From the NCBI GenBank assembly GCA_030590405.1, contig JAUUYO010000184.1, forward strand, positions 1-6,842: 6,842 nucleotides of DNA, written 5' to 3'. Below, piece by piece: positions 1 to 6,500 of this stretch (within the stretch, counting starts at the first letter, position 1; the number at the start of each line of letters is the position of its first letter). The notes below the pieces were generated by a model that searched no databases, had not been told where the DNA came from, and saw only the letters and a program-made list of their open reading frames with translations. The DNA is from Kangiellaceae bacterium (GTDB lineage: Bacteria > Pseudomonadota > Gammaproteobacteria > Enterobacterales > Kangiellaceae). The translations under genes were made by a program, and so were the position numbers.

Positions 1-113
1 AACAACGCGCTGCCTGGATCACCCCGGTACCGGGAGGCGTTGGGCCGATGACGGTCGCCACGTTATTACATAACACGCTATATGCGGCGGAAAAAACTGA
101 ATCACAGGCCTGA
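1..113 (+). CDS. folD: FolD C-terminal fragment (methylenetetrahydrofolate dehydrogenase/cyclohydrolase), 5' end outside window
   Basis: The frame beginning at base 3 gives 36 residues and ends at TGA 111-113. It contains the segment ITPVPGGVGPMTVATLLHNT, the signature near the C-terminus of FolD, which helps form the NADP-binding face of the Rossmann domain. FolD is a cytoplasmic, usually homodimeric enzyme that oxidises 5,10-methylene-THF to methenyl-THF and hydrolyses that to 10-formyl-THF, feeding purine and formyl-methionine synthesis. The tail after the motif (NTLYAAEKTESQA) is short and of normal length for the family. Only about an eighth of the gene is visible, so its start, promoter and upstream neighbours cannot be judged. 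It converges on mreB and is followed eight bases later by a strong hairpin. Confidence 0.95.
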   Translation, partial: QRAAWITPVPGGVGPMTVATLLHNTLYAAEKTESQA

Positions 114-121
114 TAAACCTA

Positions 122-158
122 AATGCAAAAGGCCGATTGAAAATCGGCCTTTTGCATT
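122..158. terminator. Bidirectional intrinsic terminator between folD and mreB
   Basis: Bases 122-138 and 142-158 are perfect reverse complements (17 bp) around a GAA loop. The GC-rich core GGCCGATT/AATCGGCC is followed directly by TTTT on the + strand and, by symmetry, on the - strand (AAAA 127-130). This is the usual architecture of a factor-independent terminator shared by two convergent genes. It starts 8 bases after the folD stop and lies about 71 bases beyond the mreB stop, so it can end both transcripts. Confidence 0.9.
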
Positions 159-163
159 AATTG

Positions 164-214
164 TTAGCTTTTATGAATATTTTTGAACGCAACAAAGGTA
201 AATTTTAAAGCTAA
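164..214. repeat. Inverted repeat TTAGCTTT / AAAGCTAA downstream of mreB
   Basis: TTAGCTTT (164-171) and AAAGCTAA (207-214) are perfect 8-base inverted arms separated by 35 bases. The flanks extend the match (TTG before the left arm, CAA after the right arm) with a one-base bulge. It lies in the mreB 3' untranslated region, between the mreB stop and the strong terminator. It could form a weak stem in the mreB transcript, but with such a long loop in AT-rich DNA it may be chance. Confidence 0.25.
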
Positions 215-229
215 GCAAAATAGCAATAA

Positions 230-1273
230 CTAACCTTGCCAGAAAAGATCACCACCATGTTCTTCGATAGTCTCTAAGACTTTACCACCGCCCCTGGCTA
301 CACAAGTTAATGGATCTTGGGCAACAATGACTGGCAGACCGGTTTCTTCCATAAACAAGCGATCTAAATCCTTTATCAATGCACCACCACCAGTTAAAAC
401 CATGCCACGTTCAGAAATGTCAGCCGCCAATTCAGGGGGGGCTTGCTCTAAAACTGAGCGCACCGCGCGGATCATACCTGCGAGAGGATCTTGCAACGCC
501 TCAAGGATTTCATTACTATTAATGGTGAACTTACGTGGGATCCCTTCAGCAAGATTGCGGCCTCTCACATCGATTTCCATCACCTCAGCACTGGGAAAGG
601 CCGTACCAATCTCATGCTTGATTCTTTCAGCGGTCGACTCGCCTATCACTGTGCCATAATTTCGTCTGACATAATCAATTATCGCATCATCAAAGCGATC
701 GCCACCAATTCGTACGGAATCGGACGTTACCACACCATTTAAAGATAAAATAGCGATTTCCGTAGTGCCGCCACCAATATCGACGACCATGGAGCCGCGC
801 GCTTCACCGACGGGCAAGCCTGCGCCAACCGCAGCTGCGACTGGTTCTTCTATTAAATAAACATCTCTTGCACCTGCGCCATAAGCGGATTCTTTAATTG
901 CTCGACGTTCTACCTGTGTTGAACCACAAGGCACACAGATCAACACTCGTGGACTAGGTCGCATAAAAAAGCTGGAATCATGCACTTTGCGGATAAATTC
1001 CTGCAACATTTTTTCGGTGACTTCAAAATCTGCGATCACACCGTCTTTTAAAGGCCGGATCGCGGTAATATTACCAGGCGTTCGGCCCAACATGGCCTTT
1101 GCATCAGAACCAACCGCAGCAATCGATTTATTACCGCCTCGCTCTTGTCTGATCGCAACCACTGATGGCTCGTTTAAAACAATACCTTGTTCACGCATAT
1201 AAATTAAGGTATTGGCGGTTCCGAGATCTATCGACAGATCCGCGGAAAATAAACCTCTAATCTTATTAAACAT
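230..1273 (-). CDS. mreB: Rod shape-determining protein MreB (bacterial actin)
   Basis: The 347-residue product has the same length as E. coli MreB and is colinear with it. MreB is an actin-like ATPase that forms membrane-bound antiparallel filaments and positions the elongasome (with MreC, MreD, RodZ, RodA, PBP2) to guide lateral wall synthesis. Visible elements are an amphipathic N-terminal membrane anchor (MFNKIRGLF), phosphate-1 loop DLGTANT at about 16-22, the LIEEPVAAA region at 140-148, phosphate-2 loop DIGGGTTE at 165-172, and the adenosine motif LTGGGAL at 293-299. The C-terminus GGDLFWQG is typical. The ATG at 1273 is chosen because it gives the canonical N-terminus. No good Shine-Dalgarno precedes it: the only AGG is 17 bases away and the nearest purine run is AAGAAA. 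No mreC or mreD follows; after the stop come only a terminator and the convergent folD. The gene looks intact and the reading frame is continuous. Confidence 0.98.
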   Translation of the reverse strand: MFNKIRGLFSADLSIDLGTANTLIYMREQGIVLNEPSVVAIRQERGGNKSIAAVGSDAKAMLGRTPGNITAIRPLKDGVIADFEVTEKMLQEFIRKVHDSSFFMRPSPRVLICVPCGSTQVERRAIKESAYGAGARDVYLIEEPVAAAVGAGLPVGEARGSMVVDIGGGTTEIAILSLNGVVTSDSVRIGGDRFDDAIIDYVRRNYGTVIGESTAERIKHEIGTAFPSAEVMEIDVRGRNLAEGIPRKFTINSNEILEALQDPLAGMIRAVRSVLEQAPPELAADISERGMVLTGGGALIKDLDRLFMEETGLPVIVAQDPLTCVARGGGKVLETIEEHGGDLFWQG

Positions 1274-1311
1274 ATGTCAGTTTCTTGCATCCTGGATTTT
1301 TTATTGCGGCA

Positions 1312-1317
1312 ATTATC
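1312..1317 (-). promoter_or_regulatory. Possible -10 box of an mreB promoter
   Basis: Read on the - strand this is GATAAT, five of six matches to the sigma-70 -10 hexamer. It would start transcription about 32 bases upstream of the mreB ATG. The sequence 17 bases further upstream (TTCTGT) is a poor -35. A second, equally uncertain possibility is the TATAAA-like stretch nearer 1352-1360 on the same strand. mreB has several promoters in E. coli, so more than one may be used here. Confidence 0.3.
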
Positions 1318-1413
1318 GCCTACTTCTAAAGGAAACAGAAGCCTTTGAAATTAATTTATATTATTTTGGAGGTGATGTCCCACAAATAGTTCCATTTCCG
1401 ATCATCTCACTTG

Positions 1414-1419
1414 TATAAT
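1414..1419 (+). promoter_or_regulatory. -10 box of the acetyltransferase promoter
   Basis: TATAAT is a perfect sigma-70 -10 hexamer, predicting a transcript start near 1426, about 24 bases before the ATG at 1450. The best -35 at 17-18 bases spacing (TTCCAT, 1390-1395) is weak, so the promoter may depend on an activator or on extended contacts. Its position also argues against the upstream in-frame TTG at 1411 as the translation start, since that codon would lie upstream of the transcript start. Confidence 0.5.
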
Positions 1420-1449
1420 CTAACAGATATTATCCTGAGATTGTCTTTT

Positions 1450-1947
1450 ATGAAGCTACAAATTTCCCTTTTAAAAACAGACGAGGTAGATGCCATAAGC
1501 GCTTTTGCAAAATCTGTCTGGTATGAACATTACTCACCGATCATCGGTGAAAAACAAGTTAAATACATGTTAGAAAAGTTTCAAAATGCCGATGCCATTA
1601 AAGCTCAACTAAATCAGGGGTATCAATATTTCAGGGTAACAGATGAAACAGGGTTGATCGGCTATTTTTCCACCCAGATAAGAAAAAACGCGAGCCTGTT
1701 TATCAGTAAGTTTTATTTAGCTAAACAAGCCCGTGGTAAAGGGGTTGGCAAGAAAATGCTCACTTTTATTGAAAAATTGGCTCAATTGGCTCACTGCAAA
1801 ACACTGAATCTAACTGTTAACAAATATAATCCGGCTTACAAAGCTTATCTGAAGTTAGGGTTTACTAACCAGGGTTCAGTTAAATTTGATATCGGTAATG
1901 GATACATTATGGATGACTATTTAATGGGCAAGCCTGTGTATTCTTGA
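1450..1947 (+). CDS. GNAT-family N-acetyltransferase, substrate unknown
   Basis: The product is 165 residues, a usual length for a single GNAT domain. GNAT enzymes move an acetyl group from acetyl-CoA to an amine. Motif A, which binds the CoA pyrophosphate, is visible as ARGKGVGKKML (94-104) after strand LFISKFYLA (83-91). Motif B follows as LNLTVNKYNPAYKAYLKLGF (119-138), with the conserved N-x-x-A-x-x-x-Y-x-x-x-GF pattern. The end, YIMDDYLMGKPV, is the common last strand. There is no signal peptide or membrane segment, so it should be cytoplasmic. The start was set at ATG 1450, because the upstream in-frame TTG (1411) overlaps a perfect -10 box and would add 13 unconserved residues. The Shine-Dalgarno is weak (GAGA near 1437-1440). 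The gene stands alone, divergent from mreB, and is visibly more AT-rich than mreB; late acquisition is possible but unproven. Nothing in the context reveals the substrate. Confidence 0.85.
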   Translation: MKLQISLLKTDEVDAISAFAKSVWYEHYSPIIGEKQVKYMLEKFQNADAIKAQLNQGYQYFRVTDETGLIGYFSTQIRKNASLFISKFYLAKQARGKGVGKKMLTFIEKLAQLAHCKTLNLTVNKYNPAYKAYLKLGFTNQGSVKFDIGNGYIMDDYLMGKPVYS

Positions 1948-2118
1948 TAAAAATTAACTTGTGCTTTATGAAATTTTGAAAAAACGTTACTAATTTGCTT
2001 CAACTAACCATATTTCGATCCGACCGACAAAAACTTAAATAAACGCTGGTCAAGATATTTTTCAATAAATAAATAATTATTTTAAAATTTAGTCTACACT
2101 CAAGATTGGAAAGAACGC

Positions 2119-2149
2119 GCTTTTGTTTTGAGTAAACAGTATCAAAAGC
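2119..2149. repeat. Dyad symmetry GCTTTTG-N17-CAAAAGC at the porin promoter
   Basis: GCTTTTG (2119-2125) and CAAAAGC (2143-2149) are perfect 7-base inverted arms 17 bases apart. An inner GTTT/AAAC pair (2125-2128, 2134-2137) adds further symmetry. The repeat spans the candidate -35 and spacer of the porin promoter, so it could be an operator for a dimeric regulator, or it could be chance in AT-rich DNA. Confidence 0.3.
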
Positions 2150-2156
2150 ATCTAAC
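2128..2156 (+). promoter_or_regulatory. Candidate porin promoter
   Basis: TTGAGT (2128-2133) and TCTAAC (2151-2156) each match four of six sigma-70 consensus bases, with an ideal 17-base spacer. Transcription would start near 2163, leaving a 5' leader of about 28 bases with the AAAAGG ribosome binding site. The AT-rich tract upstream could act as an UP element. An alternative -10, TACACT at 2095-2100, lacks a good -35. Confidence 0.4.
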
Positions 2157-2177
2157 CTTGTGAAAAGAAATAACTTT

Positions 2178-2183
2178 AAAAGG
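2178..2183 (+). promoter_or_regulatory. Ribosome binding site of the porin gene
   Basis: AAAAGG ends 7 bases before the ATG at 2191, normal Shine-Dalgarno spacing. It supports that ATG as the start, as does the signal peptide that begins there. Confidence 0.7.
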
Positions 2184-2190
2184 TCTAACT

Positions 2191-3366
2191 ATGATAAATA
2201 AACGAAATAAATTAATAAATAGAAGCGGTATTAGCGTATTGTTAATATCATCACTTAGTTTTTTTTCTTCTTCGATTGCAGCTGATGAAGTAAAAAGCAG
2301 TTATCATTTTGGCGGTTTTATTAAGGCAACTGCTTCATTTAGTTCTTACAGTGATGGCGATCTTGCTTCAGGTAGTGCCGGGAGAGATTTCTATATACCA
2401 AGCACTATTCCTGTAGTAGGGCTGGATGAAAGTCAAGATTTTGACTTTTCTGCAAAAGAAAGCCGTATTAATTTTAAATCCAAGCATACTTTTTCTAATG
2501 GGGAAAGTATTTCAACCACTATCGAAATGGACTTTTTATTACCTCCAGGTGGTAATGAACGAGTCAGTAATTCCTACAACCCTCGCTTACGCCATGCTTT
2601 TTTCACCTATGGAAAATGGCTGTTTGGCCAAACCTGGTCAACATTTCAAGATGTAGGGGCGTTACCTGAATCAGTCGACTTTCTTGGCGCATCAGAAGGA
2701 ATTGTATTTGAACGTCAGCCGATGATCCGATACACCAGTGGTGCATGGCAGTTTTCACTAGAAAACCCAGAATCTACTATTACCCCTTTTGAGGGTGGTG
2801 GAAGAATAGTTGCCGATGATAATGGTTTACCTGATTTTGTAGGCCGATATAATCATCGCGCAAGCTGGGGACATATAACTTTTTCAGCATTAGTCAGAGA
2901 ACTCGCTTTAGAGGAGGGCATTAATGATGAATCAACCTCTTCAGTTGGTATAAGCCTTACCGGAAAGTTTAAAGTTGGGGCAAAAGACGATATACGATTC
3001 AATTTTGGCTCTGGATCTGGCATGGGCAGATATGTTGGCTTAAATGTTGCAAACGGCGCAGTTATTGATGCCGATGGTAATTTAGATGCAATTGATTCAA
3101 CATTTGGAAGTTTCGCATTTAGACATCACTGGAATAGTCAATGGCGTTCAAGTTTTATCTTTTCGGCAATGCAAATCGATAATGACATTGCATCTACAGG
3201 TGTTGATGTCACTGAGTCAGTCAACAGTGTTCAAGTTAATTTGTTACATAGTCCCGTTCCCAAACTAACCATTGGGGTTGGATTTTTGGCAGCAAATAGA
3301 ACCTTGGAAAGCGATGTTGATGGCGATCTTAGCCGACTAATCTTCACCGCTAAATTTGCTTTTTAA
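2191..3366 (+). CDS. DcaP-like outer-membrane porin
   Basis: The 391-residue product starts with a Sec signal peptide: basic MINKRNKLINR, a hydrophobic stretch at 14-25, then SSIA-AD with likely cleavage after residue 30. The mature part shows features of the DcaP family of trimeric beta-barrel porins: FGGFIKATASFSSYSDGD at about 40-57, RDFYIPSTIPV at 65-75, SAKESRINF at 87-95, and a long conserved block from GGNERVSNSYNPRLRHAF (120-137) through FGQTWSTFQD (145-154) to RQPMIRYTSG (175-184). The last strand ends IFTAKFAF with a terminal phenylalanine, the usual Bam recognition signal. In Acinetobacter, DcaP is linked to uptake of negatively charged solutes such as dicarboxylates; the substrate here is unknown. 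The mature chain begins the barrel almost at once, without the long N-terminal periplasmic extension described for some DcaP proteins. The gene is monocistronic, with its own promoter region and a terminator immediately downstream. Confidence 0.9.
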   Translation: MINKRNKLINRSGISVLLISSLSFFSSSIAADEVKSSYHFGGFIKATASFSSYSDGDLASGSAGRDFYIPSTIPVVGLDESQDFDFSAKESRINFKSKHTFSNGESISTTIEMDFLLPPGGNERVSNSYNPRLRHAFFTYGKWLFGQTWSTFQDVGALPESVDFLGASEGIVFERQPMIRYTSGAWQFSLENPESTITPFEGGGRIVADDNGLPDFVGRYNHRASWGHITFSALVRELALEEGINDESTSSVGISLTGKFKVGAKDDIRFNFGSGSGMGRYVGLNVANGAVIDADGNLDAIDSTFGSFAFRHHWNSQWRSSFIFSAMQIDNDIASTGVDVTESVNSVQVNLLHSPVPKLTIGVGFLAANRTLESDVDGDLSRLIFTAKFAF

Positions 3367-3375
3367 ATATGAGTC

Positions 3376-3407
3376 GCTACTTTGCTTATTGCAAAGTAGC
3401 TCTTATT
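3376..3407 (+). terminator. Intrinsic terminator of the porin gene
   Basis: GCTACTTTGC (3376-3385) and GCAAAGTAGC (3391-3400) form a perfect 10-bp stem with a TTATT loop. It is followed by the T-rich tail TCTTATTT and begins 9 bases after the porin stop. The tail is broken by a C and an A, so it is good but not ideal. On the opposite strand the stem is followed by mixed sequence, so it is less likely to act on dnaE transcripts. Confidence 0.75.
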
Positions 3408-3412
3408 TCGTC

Positions 3413-3445
3413 AGATAATACCCTGAATAATTTGGGTATATATCT
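3413..3445. repeat. Imperfect hairpin AGATAATACCC / GGGTATATATCT
   Basis: The left arm AGATAATACCC (3413-3423) pairs with the right arm GGGTATATATCT (3434-3445) if one A in the right arm is bulged; the loop is 10 bases. It lies in the gap between the convergent porin and dnaE genes and may be a second termination or RNA-stabilising element. No clean T-run follows on either strand. Confidence 0.4.
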
Positions 3446-3475
3446 TTATCGAGCAAATTTTAAGAAGACCAGCCT

Positions 3476-3518
3476 TATCAGGGTCTGTTGATCTTTCATA
3501 GTTCAATAGGCCCTGATA
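3476..3518. repeat. Inverted repeat TATCAGGG / CCCTGATA downstream of dnaE
   Basis: TATCAGGG (3476-3483) and CCCTGATA (3511-3518) are perfect 8-base arms separated by 27 bases. Within the loop, TTGA/TCAA can pair as well. On the + strand it is followed by GCTTATTTAT; on the - strand, the dnaE direction, the following bases are not T-rich. It starts about 43 bases after the dnaE stop and is the nearest structure able to mark the end of its transcript, but it does not look like a textbook intrinsic terminator. Confidence 0.45.
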
Positions 3519-3560
3519 GCTTATTTATGAGCGATGTATTGTCAAGGTACTGGTATTCTA

Positions 3561-6500
3561 CTAATAATTAAGCTTTACCGATTCACAGCCATCAATATTT
3601 TTAAGACTGTGCAATAATTCATCGGTTGGTTTTACCGACCACTCGCCAGCAGCCACTAATTCTGCTGATATACTTTCTTTTTTGCACAAAAGGCGAACTG
3701 GACATAAGCCTCCTTTAAATGGCTGCAAAGCATCAATCAAGTCATCTGCCAGAGTCGAACCAAAAGCCAGATCAATTTTAAGCTCTAAATATTTAACCCG
3801 TTTTTCTCTGACTTCTATCAACGGGTTAATTTCGACCCCGCTCATTTTTAATCCACCAGAAAAATCATCGTTGGAAATATCACCTTTAGCAATCACCACT
3901 TGATCTTTGGTTAAGATATCTTTACTGGCTTCGTATAAGTCGCTATAGATCATCACATCCACCCGCGCACTTTGATCGTCTAAAGTAACAATCGCCCAGT
4001 TAAGCCCTTTTTTGGTTTTCATAACCCGAATATTAATAATGAGTCCAGCAACCGTTACATGATCACCACGACGAGTCGGTTGTAATCCGTTTAATCGCAA
4101 GCTGCATAATTTTTTTATTTCAGGTAAATAGCGATTGATCGGATGGCCAGTTAAATAAAGCCCTAAAGTTTCTTTTTCGCCTTCTAAAACTCGCCCTTCC
4201 GGCCAGGGTCTGACCTTGGTAAATTCTAAATTTTGCTCGGCGTTTTTTTCTGATGGCGCGCCAAACAGATCGTTTTGCCCTAAAGCGAGATCACGCTTAA
4301 ACTGCTCTGCACTTTTTATTGCTTGTTCCAGAGAGGCCATCATGACCGCGCGATCAGGTCCTAATCTATCCAGCGCGCCTGCTCTGATCAAAGCTTCTAA
4401 TACTCTGCGATTGGATTTCTTGAGATCAATTCGATTGCAAAAATCAAATAGATCTTTGTATGAACCGAACTTATTTCGCTCATCGACAATTGATTCGATA
4501 GCGCCCTCGCCCACGCCTTTTACCGCGCCAATTCCATAGATAATTGTTTGAGCGCCATCAATGGTAAATTTATAAGCGCCGCGATTAACATCTGGCGGAA
4601 CAATCTTAAGCCCCATTTCTTTCACATCGTCCACATAAGTGACGACCTTTTCGGTATTATCCATATCCGCCGACATAACAGCCGCCATAAAAGCCGCCGG
4701 ATAATGGGTTTTAAGCCAGGCCGTTTGATAGGAAACTAACGCATAAGCGGCCGAGTGAGATTTATTAAAACCATAGCCGGCGAATTTTTCCATCAGGTCA
4801 AAAATATGCCCCGCTAATTCACCCTCAACATCTCTGGCGACCGCGCCTTTCATAAAAATTTCACGCTGCTCAGCCATAACGGAGGCTTTTTTCTTTCCCA
4901 TTGCCCGGCGCAATAAATCCGCGCCGCCTAAAGTAAAGTTAGCCAGTACCTGAGCGATTTGCATGACCTGCTCTTGATATAAAATAATGCCGTAAGTCGG
5001 CTCTAACACTGGCTTAAGATCTTCATGTTGATAATCGGCGTGTGGGTAAGCAACCTCTTGTCTACCGTGTTTACGATTGATAAAATCGTCCACCATTCCA
5101 GAACCTAATGGGCCCGGTCTAAACAACGCTACCAACGCGATAATATCTTCAAAACTGCTCGGTAATAATTTTTTGATCAACTCTTTCATGCCGCGAGATT
5201 CAAGTTGAAAAACGGCGGTAGTTTTAGCCGCCTGAAGGAGGTTAAAAACTGCCGGGTCGTCGAGAGCGATGGATTCAATATTAACTTTTTCTTCATCCTC
5301 TGACGCAGCATTATTGATCGTATCAATTGCCCAATCGATGATGGTTAAAGTTCTTAAACCTAAAAAGTCAAACTTGACCAGTCCAGCAGTTTCGACATCG
5401 TCTTTGTCAAATTGAGTGACCAATCCAGCACCTGTTTCATCACAGGAGAGCGCCGAGAACTCGGTTAATTCTCCGGGGGAAATAACCACGCCTCCAGCAT
5501 GTTTACCGGCATTTCTGGTAATGCCTTCAAGTTTGCGTGCCATATCCCAAAGCGCTTGAAACTCTTCTTCTAATTCATAACGAGAACGAATTTCAGGCTC
5601 TTGCTCCCACGCCTTACTTAAAGACATACCGATTTCAAAGGGGATCAATTTAGAAATTTTATCAACAAAGCCATAAGGCTGACTGAGCACTCGCCCAACA
5701 TCTTTGATCACCGCCTTGGCAGCCAGTCGGCCGAAAGTAATAATTTGGGAAACGCTATTTCGACCATATTTTTGAGCCACATATTCAATCACTCGGTCAC
5801 GACCATCCATACAAAAATCAATATCAAAATCCGGCATCGAAACCCTTTCTGGATTTAAGAATCGCTCGAATAAAAGCTCGTACTCTAGTGGATCAAGATC
5901 GGTGATATCCAATGCATAGGCGACTAACGAGCCCGCCCCCGAGCCACGCCCTGGTCCCACCGGTACCCCGTTGTTTTTGCTCCAATGAATAAAGTCGGCA
6001 ACAATCAAAAAATAACCGGGAAAGCCCATTTGATTAATCACATCTAATTCAATTTTTAATCGTTGATCATAAGGAACTCTCTGCTGGGCAAATTCTTCAG
6101 CATCTTTATCAAAAAGAAATGCTAGCCTTTTTTCCAAGCCCTGTTCACTGAGCTGACAAAAATATTGCTCAATGGTCAGACCATCGGGGATCGGATAATT
6201 AGGTAAAAAATATTCGCCCAAATTAAGCGTTAAATTACAGCGCTTGGCTATTTCGATAGTATTTTCAAGCGCTTCTGGAATATCAGAAAACAACTCCTGC
6301 ATTTCTGCTGGCGATTTAAGGTATTGTTGGTTGGAATATTTTTTGGGTCTGCGAGGATCATCAAGCACTCGACTTTGGTTGATACAAACCCGAATTTCAT
6401 GGGCATCAAAATCAGATTCTTCTAAAAAACAAACATCATTGGTCGCCACAACTGGTGTTCCAGATGCTTGCGCAAAAGAAGCCACTGAGTGGATATAATC

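Larger units (their letters stand above)
1274..1449. other. Divergent intergenic region between mreB and the acetyltransferase gene
   Basis: This 176-base AT-rich stretch holds the 5' leaders of two divergently transcribed genes. On the + strand there is a perfect TATAAT. On the - strand a GATAAT hexamer and an AT-rich stretch around 1352-1367 are possible mreB promoter elements. It also holds an isolated consensus Shine-Dalgarno-like string at 1368-1376. No additional gene of credible length or coding character is visible. Confidence 0.7.
1948..2190. other. Non-coding region upstream of the porin gene
   Basis: This 243-base stretch is very AT-rich, especially at 2056-2092, which resembles an UP-element or a bent, H-NS-type tract. 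I see no hairpin with a T-run that would end the acetyltransferase transcript, and no credible small gene. The right third holds the likely porin promoter, a dyad symmetry and the ribosome binding site. Confidence 0.6.

Noticed and set aside
327..1202. Several + strand open frames antisense to mreB
   Set aside because: They are shadows of a highly conserved coding frame, with no start signals and no recognisable domains.
1212..1418. 68-codon + strand frame reaching from mreB into the intergenic region
   Set aside because: Its first part is antisense to the mreB N-terminus, the rest is low-complexity AT-rich translation, and no ribosome binding site precedes it.
1411..1449. TTG start that would lengthen the acetyltransferase by 13 residues
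   Set aside because: The codon overlaps a perfect TATAAT -10 box, has no ribosome binding site, and adds residues not expected in a GNAT domain; ATG 1450 fits better.
3369..3491. 40-codon ATG frame beginning three bases after the porin stop
   Set aside because: It has no ribosome binding site, runs straight through the porin terminator hairpin and a second inverted repeat, and its translation resembles no family I recognise.
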